Shown piece after piece: positions 8,414 through 15,811 of a DNA stretch of 30,619 nt (position 1 is the stretch's first letter; every line of letters begins with the position of its first letter). A model generated the notes under the pieces. That model did no database searches. It had not been told where the DNA came from and worked only from the letters and a program-made list of their open reading frames with translations. Source of the stretch: an uncultured Clostridia bacterium (GTDB taxonomy: Bacteria; Bacillota; Clostridia; Christensenellales; Borkfalkiaceae); contig CANQCA010000005.1 of NCBI GenBank assembly GCA_947589585.1, positions 1 through 30,619 on the forward strand, written 5' to 3'. Both the position numbers and the translations under genes were made by a program.

Positions 8414-8443
8414 ATTATAAAGAAAAGAGGGTGGATTTGTCAA
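8414..8443 (-). promoter_or_regulatory. Consensus promoter of the kinase-regulator operon
   Basis: On the minus strand TTGACA (8438-8443), an 18-bp spacer and TATAAT (8414-8419) are both perfect hexamers. Only 7 nt separate the -10 box from the ATG at 8406, so transcription should begin at or 1-2 nt before the start codon. Confidence 0.85.
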
Positions 8444-8571
8444 GCCGTAATAAAAAAAGAGCATGTGAGGCGGAAAAAAAGCGCTTATCCTTTGCACGTC
8501 TGCACATGTGTGCTTATGATTGAATTATGGCAAAAAATCGCGGAAATTTTCAAAAATTCAATGAAAATCAT

Positions 8572-8595
8572 TTATTTCGATATTTTTCGAAATAA
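8572..8595. repeat. AT-rich perfect palindrome in a 590-bp non-coding stretch
   Basis: TTATTTCGA and TCGAAATAA (9 bp, 6-nt spacer) form a perfect inverted repeat with an A-run behind it. The surrounding 8444-8678 is AT-rich, shows no credible gene on either strand, and separates the kinase promoter from the repeat block. It could be a protein-binding site or a weak terminator; the sequence does not decide. Confidence 0.4.
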
Positions 8596-8678
8596 AAAAA
8601 TGAGGCAACAAGGGGAAGCGCCATGCCGCCTTTGTGCCCGTCGCCCGCGCCATGCTTCCCCGCGCGAATGGGGCAGCC

Positions 8679-8830
8679 GCGTCATGCTGAGCCGATCAAG
8701 CCTTACGCAGTCCACGGCGGCTTATCCCCGAAGCATCCCGAGGTTGAAAACACGGACTTCGTATGCGGGGATTCTTCGGAGAGTAACTTTCGCGGACAGT
8801 CGTATAAACCATATCGGCTCAGAATGACGC
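8679..8830. repeat. Palindromic intergenic repeat, copy A (complete)
   Basis: The 152-bp unit is bounded by 18-nt inverted arms, GCGTCATGCTGAGCCGAT and ATCGGCTCAGAATGACGC (one mismatch). A second nested inverted repeat (CCCCGAAGCATCCC / GGGGATTCTTCGG) encloses a loop with AAAACACGGACTTCGTATG. The same design recurs at 18540-18686 and 18755-18967, and a half copy lies at 8911-8988. No ORF inside looks real. It resembles non-autonomous, hairpin-forming interspersed repeats; there is no evidence for a transposase here. Confidence 0.85.
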
Positions 8831-8910
8831 TTAACCTTTCCCCATTACTCGCGTCATGCGGCCCCGTGCCCGTCGACTGCGCCATGCCGCCGCGCGCGAA
8901 TGGGGCAACC

Positions 8911-8988
8911 GCGTCATGCTGAGCAGACCAAGCCTTACGCAGTCCACGGCGGCCAATCCCCGAAGCATCCCGAACTACGAAGTCCGAG
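8911..8988. repeat. Palindromic intergenic repeat, copy B (left half, loop flipped)
   Basis: Repeats the left half of copy A with few changes up to CGAAGCATCCCGAA. It then carries TACGAAGTCCG, the reverse complement of the loop segment CGGACTTCGTA in copy A, and stops before the right arms. The sequence just upstream (GCGCGAATGGGGCA...) also repeats that before copy A, at a period of 232 bp, so the block arose by tandem duplication followed by truncation. It ends 7 bp before the DUF4363 stop codon. Confidence 0.75.
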
Positions 8989-8994
8989 CCTTTC

Positions 8995-9372
8995 TTAAAA
9001 AATATTTTCGATCGCGGGGCTGTAGGTGGAGGGGAGGCAATTCGAAAGGTGCATGAGGATCTCGATCTTGGGAAGCGCGAGCGAATAATTCCCCTCCGCG
9101 ACGAGCCGGACCGTCTCGGACATATAGTCGTCGATGCGCGTGATATCGCTATGGGGGATCCATACATGCAGCGTCTCTTTTTTCTTCTCCCAGGAAGTCT
9201 GCACCGCCTTGGCGTCTTCCCCGTTCGCAACGCCTGCCTCCGCCTTGTCGTAGAGCGAAGAAAGCTCTTCGTGGAATTCGCCGAACTCCTTATCGACCGA
9301 GACCCATTCCCCGACGCCGAGGCCGATGAGAAGGGCGAGCGCAAGGGCGATCGCCGTAAGAGATTTCACCAT
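8995..9372 (-). CDS. DUF4363-like exported or membrane-anchored protein
   Basis: A 125-residue protein with one hydrophobic N-terminal segment (residues about 3-20, LTAIALALALLIGLGVG), then a helical, charged domain. W61 and the segment HVWIPHSDITRIDDYM resemble the DUF4363 family. That family is typically encoded next to DUF421 genes in Firmicutes, as here: DUF421 lies 13 nt upstream on the same strand. The hydrophobic segment lacks a lipobox cysteine, so it should act as an uncleaved anchor or a signal peptide. AGGAAGG lies 8-9 nt before the ATG. Function is unknown; a role together with the DUF421 membrane protein is the best inference. Confidence 0.75.
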   Translation of the reverse strand: MVKSLTAIALALALLIGLGVGEWVSVDKEFGEFHEELSSLYDKAEAGVANGEDAKAVQTSWEKKKETLHVWIPHSDITRIDDYMSETVRLVAEGNYSLALPKIEILMHLSNCLPSTYSPAIENIF

Positions 9373-9385
9373 ATGTAAAGCCTTC

Positions 9386-10075
9386 CTACCAGGTTTTGCC
9401 TTCGGGGAATACGATCCTGAGCGTTTTGAATTTTTCTCCCTTTTCTTGCAGGTAAAGTTTTCCCGTCCCGTCGGCGGTGAGCACGAGTACGCGTTTCACC
9501 TTCTTCACGCCCTCTTTTTCGAGGATATCGAGGAAGAACTGTTCATCCAGCCCGATGAGCTCCAGATTCTTTTTATCGAATTTCCCATTGTCGATGATGA
9601 CGAGGGGGAGGGAAGTCTGCGCTTCCTCATAATCCTTTTTGGGAAGGGCGGAGAATTGCCCGTTGGATTCGTAGAGGGCGTAGTCGATGCTATCGAGCGA
9701 AAAATAGCCCGCCGTGCGCAGGCTTTCGATGAGGTCGGAGACATCGAGATTGTTGCGCTTGAGCTGGTAGTCGTCGATGCCGTTTTTATTGATGACGAGG
9801 GAGGGCTTCCCGCTGATGAGCGACTTTAAGGGCTTCACCTTGAGATCGAGAAGGGTCACGATCTCATGCAGGACATAGATGGCCACGACGGAGACGAGCC
9901 CGTACAAAAGCGGGATGGATGCATCCGACATCGGGATGCAGGCGAGCTCGGCGATAAGCAGCGTGATGACGAGTTCGAAGGGCTGCATCTCGCCGATCTG
10001 CCTCTTCCCCATGAGCCGCATGATGATAAGCAGCACGAAGAAGATGATGGCGGTGCGAATGACGACGAGTACCAT
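9386..10075 (-). CDS. DUF421 (YetF-like) membrane protein
   Basis: A 229-residue protein with three N-terminal membrane helices (residues about 2-20, 35-52 and 55-75). The family hallmark MRLMGKRQIGEMQPFEL follows the first helix. The soluble C-terminal half has the two small beta-rich modules seen in YetF-type proteins (GKPSLVINKNG, LVIIDNGK). Start at 10075 gives the family N-terminus; the open frame back to 10162 adds a non-homologous leader. The Shine-Dalgarno site is weak (GAAG). It is the first gene of a two-gene unit with DUF4363. In Bacillus such proteins have been linked to spore or envelope properties; the biochemical function is not known. Confidence 0.88.
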   Translation of the reverse strand: MVLVVIRTAIIFFVLLIIMRLMGKRQIGEMQPFELVITLLIAELACIPMSDASIPLLYGLVSVVAIYVLHEIVTLLDLKVKPLKSLISGKPSLVINKNGIDDYQLKRNNLDVSDLIESLRTAGYFSLDSIDYALYESNGQFSALPKKDYEEAQTSLPLVIIDNGKFDKKNLELIGLDEQFFLDILEKEGVKKVKRVLVLTADGTGKLYLQEKGEKFKTLRIVFPEGKTW

Positions 10076-10118
10076 ATCTTCATCTTTTGTGAAAATTAAA
10101 AAAATTATGTATGTACGG

Positions 10119-10147
10119 TTGCTTAAATCGCCGCGTCGTGCTATCAT
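10119..10147 (+). promoter_or_regulatory. Promoter of the ECF transporter gene
   Basis: TTGCTT (10119-10124), 17 bp, TATCAT (10142-10147). The roughly 65-nt leader contains only a small A/T hairpin. I looked for folate, preQ1, FMN and thiamine riboswitch cores and saw none. Confidence 0.6.
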
Positions 10148-10218
10148 TAAGGGCGAAAGCATGAGGGATATTTCAAAATATTTCGCGGCGCAGAATTTAT
10201 TTCAGGGAGGTGAGAAAC

Positions 10219-10908
10219 ATGCAAGAGACGAAAAATGCGGCATCCATGTCCGAAGACGGGCGCTCGGAAAGCGCTCAGCCCTCTCTCTGGGCGCGGACCT
10301 TTCTTTCCAAGACCCTTGCAAAAAGGAGCAGTGCCGCGCGCATTGCCTATGCGGGCGTTATCGCAGCGCTTTGCATCGCGGTGAATATGTTCGAGCTCAA
10401 GTTCGCGACCGTGCAGTTCTCCTTCACCGTCTTTGCCTCCATCCTATCGGGAATGATCCTGGGCCCCTTCCTCGGTTTTGCCGCCGTCTTTTTGGGGGAC
10501 GGGGTGGGATATCTCGTGAACAGCGCGGGCTATCCCTATTATTGGTGGGTGGCGCTCTCGTGCGCGCTCATGGCTTTGATCGCGGGCCTCGTGATGAAGC
10601 TTCCCTTCAAATTCAGAGGGAGCGGGTATGTCAAGCTCGCCCTCATCTGTATCCTCACCCTTACCTTGTGCTCGGCGGGGGTGAACAGCCTCGGCATGTA
10701 CTATATCGGCCTTGAGATCTATATGCCGAAGGATGTTCTGGAGGCAGCGGCGGAAAGGTTCGGCGGGGCGCTCAACTTTTGGAACTATCTCTTCATCCGT
10801 TTTCTGCTCCTCGGCCAGATCTGGAACAGCCTCGTAAACTACGCGCTCCTCTTCCTCGCCCTGCCCGCCCTCGGCGCCATAAAGCCCCTGAGGCTCGATC
10901 TTAAGTGA
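10219..10908 (+). CDS. ECF transporter substrate-binding (S) component
   Basis: A 229-residue protein with a 30-residue charged N-terminus followed by about six hydrophobic helices. The ARIAYAGVIAALCIAVNMFELKF start of helix 1 and the loop LGPFLGFAAVFLGDGVGYLV are typical of ECF S components. It should bind a vitamin-like substrate in the membrane and hand it to a shared EcfT-EcfA energising module encoded elsewhere. The layout is reminiscent of the folate family (FolT), but I would not assign the substrate. The start at 10219 follows AGGGAGGTG at 6 nt; the GTG at 10210 lies inside that Shine-Dalgarno site and is rejected. It is flanked by its own promoter and terminator. Confidence 0.8.
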   Translation: MQETKNAASMSEDGRSESAQPSLWARTFLSKTLAKRSSAARIAYAGVIAALCIAVNMFELKFATVQFSFTVFASILSGMILGPFLGFAAVFLGDGVGYLVNSAGYPYYWWVALSCALMALIAGLVMKLPFKFRGSGYVKLALICILTLTLCSAGVNSLGMYYIGLEIYMPKDVLEAAAERFGGALNFWNYLFIRFLLLGQIWNSLVNYALLFLALPALGAIKPLRLDLK

Positions 10909-10911
10909 TCC

Positions 10912-10934
10912 CCCCGCGGCGGGGTTTTATTTTA
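10912..10934 (+). terminator. Intrinsic terminator after the ECF gene
   Basis: A short GC stem (CCCCG / CGGGG, 3-nt loop) is followed by TTTTATTTTA, starting 3 nt after the stop codon. Confidence 0.75.
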
Positions 10935-10968
10935 CGGTAAAATTTTTGCGCATTCATGGCGGCGAAGG

Positions 10969-10997
10969 TTGACTTTTTCCTGCGCGCGGTCTATAAT
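10969..10997 (+). promoter_or_regulatory. Promoter of the lgt-plsY operon
   Basis: TTGACT (10969-10974), 17 bp, TATAAT (10992-10997). An AAGGAGAAG Shine-Dalgarno site precedes the lgt ATG. No other clear promoter is seen before 17856. Confidence 0.88.
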
Positions 10998-11026
10998 AAT
11001 AACAGTTTATTTACAAGGAGAAGCAT

Positions 11027-12088
11027 ATGCAGTCGATTTTGCTCGATAAGAACCCTCTGTTCGGCGTGTACGACAAGGGCGTCTACGTGTTTTCGTTGCA
11101 GATCCAATACTATGCGATCGTGATCGTATGCGGCATGGTCATCGCGGCGCTCCTTTCCGCCCTTCTCATGAAGCGCCGCAACATGGACAGCGGCTTTATC
11201 TACCTGCTTTTCGTGGTGTGCATCCCGTCCGCCATCATCGGGGCGCGGCTCTTTTCCTGCCTCACCGACCCTCATCTCGGCCTTAAAGCCTTCTTCGATT
11301 TCCCTTGGGCGGGGCTCTCCATCACGGGCGGCGTCATCGGCGGCGTGCTCGCGGGGTTCATCGTGTGCATGTGTTGCAAGGTGAATTTCCTGCGCGCGGC
11401 AGACTGCGTCGTCATCAACATTTTGTTCGCGCAGGCCATCGGTCGCTGGGGGAATTTCTTCAATCAGGAAGTATACGGCGGCCTCATCACCGATCCCGCG
11501 CAGCAGTGGTTCCCTTGGGCGGTGTATATCAAGGATGTCGGCGAATGGCACCATGCCTTCTTCTTCTATGAAATGACGCTCAACCTCATCGGCTGGGCGA
11601 TCCTCTTCACCTTTACGTGGTTCAGGAAGAGCAAGCCCAACGGCATTTCCACTTGCCTCTACTTCGTGTGGTACGGCACCGTCCGCGCGCTCATGGAGCC
11701 CTTGCGCGACCCGAGCTTTATCCTCGATGCGGGCGGCGTGATGTGGTCGGAGCTCTTCGCCATCCTGCTTTCGGGCGGCGGGATCATCGCCATCCTCGTG
11801 CTTCTCATCGTCAACTATGTGCGGGAGGATGCCTTCATCGGGAGCAGGAAAGGGGACCCCTGCGGCATCACAAAGTTTCTCTCCTATAGCAAGAAGGCGC
11901 AGCCCTACTTCTCCAAGATCAACATGTTCGGGAGCAACTATCCGCCCCGCCCCGAGAAATCCAAGAAGAAAAAGAAGGGGGGCATGTCCGAGACAAAGGG
12001 GGAAGAGAGCGCTTCCGATGAGGGGACGGAGCGCCCGCGCCCTGCCCCGCTCGACGGCGGGAAACACGGCCCGGAGGGCAAACAATGA
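11027..12088 (+). CDS. lgt: Prolipoprotein diacylglyceryl transferase
   Basis: Transfers diacylglycerol from phosphatidylglycerol to the lipobox cysteine of prolipoproteins, the first step of lipoprotein maturation in the membrane. Seven or so membrane helices are visible. The family signature GRWGNFFNQEVYG (R140, N143, N146, E148) and the later HAFFFYEM segment are intact. At 353 residues it is longer than the usual 260-300. The surplus is a polar, lysine-rich and then acidic/proline-rich C-terminal tail from about residue 300, likely cytosolic and disordered. It heads an operon that also encodes LspA, the next enzyme on the same substrates, and overlaps pncB by 4 nt (ATGA). Confidence 0.95.
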   Translation: MQSILLDKNPLFGVYDKGVYVFSLQIQYYAIVIVCGMVIAALLSALLMKRRNMDSGFIYLLFVVCIPSAIIGARLFSCLTDPHLGLKAFFDFPWAGLSITGGVIGGVLAGFIVCMCCKVNFLRAADCVVINILFAQAIGRWGNFFNQEVYGGLITDPAQQWFPWAVYIKDVGEWHHAFFFYEMTLNLIGWAILFTFTWFRKSKPNGISTCLYFVWYGTVRALMEPLRDPSFILDAGGVMWSELFAILLSGGGIIAILVLLIVNYVREDAFIGSRKGDPCGITKFLSYSKKAQPYFSKINMFGSNYPPRPEKSKKKKKGGMSETKGEESASDEGTERPRPAPLDGGKHGPEGKQ

Positions 12089-13512
12089 GAAATCTTACGC
12101 TCCTCACCGATCTCTATGAGATCACGATGGGGCAGGGATATTTCAACGAGGGCCGCCACGAAAAGCTCGCCGTCTTCGATGTCTTCTTCCGCCCCAATAA
12201 GCTCATCACCTACTCCGTCGCAGCCGGTATGGAGCAGGTCGCAGACTATCTCGAAAACCTGCACTTCACCGAGGACGATATCGCCTATCTTCGCTCGCTC
12301 GGGTGCTTTTCGGAGGAATACCTCGCCTATCTCGCCGGGCTCCGCTTTACGGGGGATGTGACCTCTGTTGAAGAGGGGGAGATGGTCTTCCCTTACGAGC
12401 CCATTCTCACCGTCAAGGCGCCCATGATACAGGCGCAACTCGTAGAGACGGCAATTCTTACGTTTGTCAACCACCAGACGCTCATCGCGACCAAGGCGGC
12501 GAAAATCGTGGACGCCGCGGGCGGGGGCGTGATGGAGTTCGGTCTTCGCCGCGCACAGGGCGCGGATGCGGGCATCTACGGCGCACGGGCTGCCATGATC
12601 GGCGGGTGCGTGGGGACTTCCAACGTCTACGCGGGCAAGCTCTTCTCCGTTCCCGTCTCGGGGACGATGGCGCACAGCTGGGTGATGGATTTCGAAAACG
12701 AACTCGAGGCCTTCCGCGCCTATGCGAGAAGCTTCCCCGATAATTGCCTGCTTCTCGTCGATACCTACGATACCCTTCGGAGCGGCGTTCCCAATGCCAT
12801 ACAGGTCTTTAAGGAGCTTCGCCAAAGGGGATATGAGGGGAAGGGCATCCGCCTCGATTCGGGGGACCTTGCCTATCTTTCCAAGCGGGCGAGGAAGATG
12901 CTCGACGAGGCGGGCTTTGAAAATGCCATCATCTGCGCCTCGGGAGATCTCGACGAATATTCCATCGCTTCTTTGAAGGAACAGGGCGCCAAGATCGACA
13001 GCTGGGGCGTGGGGACGAAGCTCATCACGAGCGCAGATCTTCCCGCACTCGGCGGCGTGTATAAGCTCGCGGCGGTGTTCGAAGGGGACAAAGAGATCCC
13101 CAAGATCAAGCTCTCGGATACGACGGAGAAGATCACCAACCCCGGCGAGAAAGAGGTCTACCGCATCTACGACAGGGCGACGGGCAAGGCGATCGCCGAC
13201 TACATCGTGCGGGCGGGGGAGCACATCGACGAGAGTGCTCCGCTGGAGCTGTTTCACCCCGTCGAGACGTGGAAGCGCATGACGATAGAAAATTTTACAG
13301 CGAGAAATTTGCGTTCGCCGCTCATTGCGGGCGGAAAACGGACGCGGACGAGCGAACCGCTCTCAACCTATTCCGAGCGCTTCAAAAAGGAGAAGTCGCG
13401 CTTTTGGGAGGAGTATACGCGGCGGGATATGCCGCATATCTATAAGGTCGACCTATCGCCCGCCCTCTTTGCTCTGAAGGCGGACATGGTTTGCCGCGGA
13501 AAGGGGAAATAA
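12085..13512 (+). CDS. pncB: Nicotinate phosphoribosyltransferase
   Basis: Makes nicotinate mononucleotide from nicotinate and PRPP, with ATP hydrolysis, in the NAD salvage (Preiss-Handler) pathway in the cytosol. The 475 residues match the longer Gram-positive form. Visible family blocks are LLTDLYEITM at the N-terminus, the EFGLRRAQG substrate site near 151-159, and GTMAHSW with the phosphorylated histidine at 197. RLDSGDL and the WGVGTKL phosphate-binding loop follow. Its ATG overlaps the lgt stop by 4 nt, and its own stop overlaps the next start by 1 nt (TAATG), so it is tightly coupled in the operon. Confidence 0.95.
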   Translation: MRNLTLLTDLYEITMGQGYFNEGRHEKLAVFDVFFRPNKLITYSVAAGMEQVADYLENLHFTEDDIAYLRSLGCFSEEYLAYLAGLRFTGDVTSVEEGEMVFPYEPILTVKAPMIQAQLVETAILTFVNHQTLIATKAAKIVDAAGGGVMEFGLRRAQGADAGIYGARAAMIGGCVGTSNVYAGKLFSVPVSGTMAHSWVMDFENELEAFRAYARSFPDNCLLLVDTYDTLRSGVPNAIQVFKELRQRGYEGKGIRLDSGDLAYLSKRARKMLDEAGFENAIICASGDLDEYSIASLKEQGAKIDSWGVGTKLITSADLPALGGVYKLAAVFEGDKEIPKIKLSDTTEKITNPGEKEVYRIYDRATGKAIADYIVRAGEHIDESAPLELFHPVETWKRMTIENFTARNLRSPLIAGGKRTRTSEPLSTYSERFKKEKSRFWEEYTRRDMPHIYKVDLSPALFALKADMVCRGKGK

Positions 13513-13991
13513 TGTTATATTCGGGTCGCCGTGTAAAGAAACTGGCAGCAAGGATACAGAACGAATACGGAGCGCTTCTCGCCCAAAAGGACGAGGAGCT
13601 CGCCCGCATCAAGGAGGAAAACACTGCCCTCAAGGCGCGCAACCTTGTGCTCGAGGAAGAGAGGGGAGAGATCGCAGAGGCGCTCATCCTCGCAAAAAAA
13701 GCGGGGGATACCCGCTCCTCAGAGCAAATGCAGGAGCGCGAGGTCGAGCGGCGGGAGTTCAGCCTCCTTGCAGATCGCTGCAGAAGCCTTCTCGATATGC
13801 TCCGGGAAAAATATCCCGACCGTGAAGAGACCGCCATGCTCGCGCGGTATACAGAGGAGCTCAGGCGCGGCCTCGGCGAAGAGGACGACGCGCCCACGGG
13901 CTTCAACATGGACGATGTGATCGCACCCAAACAGCCCTTGGACCTTGCAAAGCTCTGCCGCGGGCTCGGCCTCATGGAGGAAAATTCATGA
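13512..13991 (+). CDS. Small coiled-coil protein of unknown function
   Basis: A 159-residue acidic protein. Residues about 10-125 are strongly helical with heptad-like spacing and charge alternation (LLAQKDEELARIKEENTALK, EREVERREFSLLADRC), typical of a coiled coil. The C-terminal 35 residues (APTGFNMDDVIAPKQPLDL) look like a linker with a short motif. No membrane segment or signal is seen. The start at 13512 follows AAGGGGAA and overlaps the pncB stop by 1 nt; its stop overlaps the lspA start (ATGA). The basic YSGRRVKKLAARIQ start could contact membrane or nucleic acid. A DivIVA/GpsB-like role was considered, but the DivIVA N-terminal signature is absent. I do not recognise the family. Confidence 0.75.
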   Translation: MLYSGRRVKKLAARIQNEYGALLAQKDEELARIKEENTALKARNLVLEEERGEIAEALILAKKAGDTRSSEQMQEREVERREFSLLADRCRSLLDMLREKYPDREETAMLARYTEELRRGLGEEDDAPTGFNMDDVIAPKQPLDLAKLCRGLGLMEENS

Positions 13992-14560
13992 CACAGGAAA
14001 AACGTAAACGCACAAAACGCATTCTCATCTGCATTCTCGTCGCACTCATTTTGCTCTTCATCGATCAGGTCACCAAGATCTTCGCACAGGTTTATCTTGC
14101 GGGGAGGGAAATCGACCTCATCCCCGAGTGGGTATGGCTGACCTACACGCTCAACGATTCCATCGCATTCGGGATCGGGAACGGAAACAACGTCTTCATG
14201 ACGGTCATCATGGTGGTGACGCCCATCGTATCGGCGCTGTTCGTCGTCTTATCGCTCACCGTCTTCAAGAAGAACTTTCCCGCACAGCTCTCCCTCTTCT
14301 GCATCGCATCGGGGGCCGTGGGAAATTTTATCGACCGGCTCTTCATCACAGATCTTGCAGACAAGCCCGCCGTACGCGATTTCATCGGCCTCAGGTTTTT
14401 CAACGTGTGCAACTTTGCGGATTTCTGTATCACGATCGGCGCCGTCGCACTCATCTTCATCCTGCTCTTCATCGGCCCCTCTGCCGCCTTCCCCATCAAG
14501 AAGAAATGGCGCGAGGAGCAGAAGCGGCAGGAAAAAGAGAGCGAGCATGCAAAGGCTTGA
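13988..14560 (+). CDS. lspA: Lipoprotein signal peptidase (signal peptidase II)
   Basis: An aspartyl protease of the membrane that removes the signal peptide of lipid-modified prolipoproteins after Lgt has acted. Four membrane helices are visible. The catalytic aspartates lie in GAVGNFIDRL (D116) and FADFCI (D145), and the N-terminal DQVTK motif is present. The family motif usually reading N-x-G-A-A-F-G is NDSIAFG here (N56 kept, alanine changed), a mild divergence. The charged 25-residue C-terminal tail is a little longer than usual. It overlaps the upstream gene by 4 nt and the pseudouridine synthase by 14 nt. Confidence 0.95.
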   Translation: MTQEKRKRTKRILICILVALILLFIDQVTKIFAQVYLAGREIDLIPEWVWLTYTLNDSIAFGIGNGNNVFMTVIMVVTPIVSALFVVLSLTVFKKNFPAQLSLFCIASGAVGNFIDRLFITDLADKPAVRDFIGLRFFNVCNFADFCITIGAVALIFILLFIGPSAAFPIKKKWREEQKRQEKESEHAKA

Positions 14561-15461
14561 GTTTATTTCCGATAGCCCCTGCCGCGCGGACGTCTTTTTG
14601 AGCGAGCGCACATCTTTAACGCGTTCTGCCGTTAAAAAGCTCGCCGATGCGGACATGGTATGGGTGAACGGCGTCGGTGCGAAGGCGGGAACGATGCTCA
14701 AAGCGGGGGAGAAGGTGGAGATCTGCATCCCCGATCCCGTTCCCATCGCCGCAAAGCCCGAGGATATCCCCATCGAGATCGTCTATGAGGATGAGGATAT
14801 CGCCGTCGTCAATAAGCCGCAGGGAATGACGGTGCATGCGGGCGCGGGCAACTACGAGGGCACCCTCGTCAACGCGCTTTTGTATCGGCTCAGCTCGCTC
14901 AGCGGCATCAACGGGGAATTGCGGCCGGGCATCGTCCACCGTATCGACAAGGAGACCTCGGGGCTTCTCGTCGTCGCCAAAAACGATATGGCCCACCTCT
15001 CCCTCTCCAAACAGATTTCCGAAAAGACGGCAAAGCGCGAATATCTCGCCCTTCTGGAAGGGGTCGTCAAGGAAGATGAGGGCACGATCGTCACGCAGAT
15101 GGGGCGGGATCCGAAGAACAGACTGCGCCAGGCCGTGCTTCCCGCGGGGGAGGGCCGCCGTGCCGAGTCAGATTTCTTTGTGCAAGAGCGCTTCAAACAG
15201 AACACGCTCGCCCGCTTCTCACTGAAGACGGGCCGCACGCACCAGATCCGCGTGCATGCAAAATACATGGGGCACCCCGTCGTGGGGGATAAATTATACG
15301 GCTTTGCGAAGCAGCGCTTTTCGCTCGAGGGGCAGCTCCTGCACGCCTTCCGCCTCACCCTCACCCACCCGAGAACGGGGAAGGTGATGACATTCGAGGC
15401 ACCCATGCCCGAGGTCTTCGCTAAAATCCTCGAGATCGTTCGCAAGGAAAGCAAGCAATAA
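14547..15461 (+). CDS. RluD/RluA-family pseudouridine synthase
   Basis: Converts specific uridines in RNA, most likely 23S rRNA, to pseudouridine. The 304-residue protein has an N-terminal S4 RNA-binding module (residues about 1-75, SLTRSAVKKLADADMVWVNG). The catalytic domain contains HRIDKETSGLLVVAKN, with the nucleophilic aspartate in RIDKETSG near residue 133. The later GRTHQIRVHAKYMGHPVVGD block is characteristic of the RluA group. ATG 14547 is chosen because it yields the standard N-terminus and follows AAAGAGAG; the frame is open further upstream inside lspA. Its frequent position after lspA in Firmicutes operons (ylyB-like) supports the call. Confidence 0.93.
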   Translation: MQRLEFISDSPCRADVFLSERTSLTRSAVKKLADADMVWVNGVGAKAGTMLKAGEKVEICIPDPVPIAAKPEDIPIEIVYEDEDIAVVNKPQGMTVHAGAGNYEGTLVNALLYRLSSLSGINGELRPGIVHRIDKETSGLLVVAKNDMAHLSLSKQISEKTAKREYLALLEGVVKEDEGTIVTQMGRDPKNRLRQAVLPAGEGRRAESDFFVQERFKQNTLARFSLKTGRTHQIRVHAKYMGHPVVGDKLYGFAKQRFSLEGQLLHAFRLTLTHPRTGKVMTFEAPMPEVFAKILEIVRKESKQ

Positions 15462-15484
15462 AATTATTTTCAGAGGTACATATC

Positions 15485-15790
15485 ATGGCAAAAAAGAACA
15501 AAGGGAATCAGCCCGTGAAGAAGTCGAGGTTTACCGATCTCATCGCGTTTCTCGCCCTCTTTCTTTCGGTGCTCTTGTTCCTGATCGGCCCCATCCTGCG
15601 CAAATTTGCGGGGGATCTCGGCATTCAGATCGCGGACATCGCCTCGGTGGTCGCCGAGGTCCTCATGGTGCTCGCCCTCGCCCTTCCCGCATGGTACTTT
15701 GCGAGAAAGCGCGGCGCCTTTTTCAAAGTTCTCTACGTCATCCTGCTCATCATCTTTGTCGTGGGCATCGTTCTCGGATTCACCCTGTAA
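15485..15790 (+). CDS. Small membrane protein, three predicted helices
   Basis: A 101-residue protein with a lysine-rich N-terminus (residues 1-17) and three hydrophobic segments (about 19-36, 46-67 and 78-100). It has no cysteine pair, no catalytic motif and no lipobox. AGAGGT lies 9 nt upstream of the ATG. It sits 23 nt after the pseudouridine synthase and 21 nt before der, so it belongs to the operon. The family is not recognised; a positive-inside topology with the N-terminus in the cytosol is predicted. Confidence 0.7.
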   Translation: MAKKNKGNQPVKKSRFTDLIAFLALFLSVLLFLIGPILRKFAGDLGIQIADIASVVAEVLMVLALALPAWYFARKRGAFFKVLYVILLIIFVVGIVLGFTL

Positions 15791-15811
15791 TATCATTTTA
15801 AGGAGAGAGCT

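Noticed and set aside
8620..8990. CRISPR-like or protein-coding repeat block
   Set aside because: Repeat units are long, palindromic and few, without constant short repeats and unique spacers; the frames inside are arbitrary.
10148..10218. Riboswitch in the ECF leader
   Set aside because: Leader is only about 65 nt with a small A/T hairpin; no preQ1, THF, FMN or TPP core seen.
11938..13257. 439-codon minus-strand frame over pncB
   Set aside because: Covers a gene with all nicotinate phosphoribosyltransferase motifs on the plus strand; shadow.
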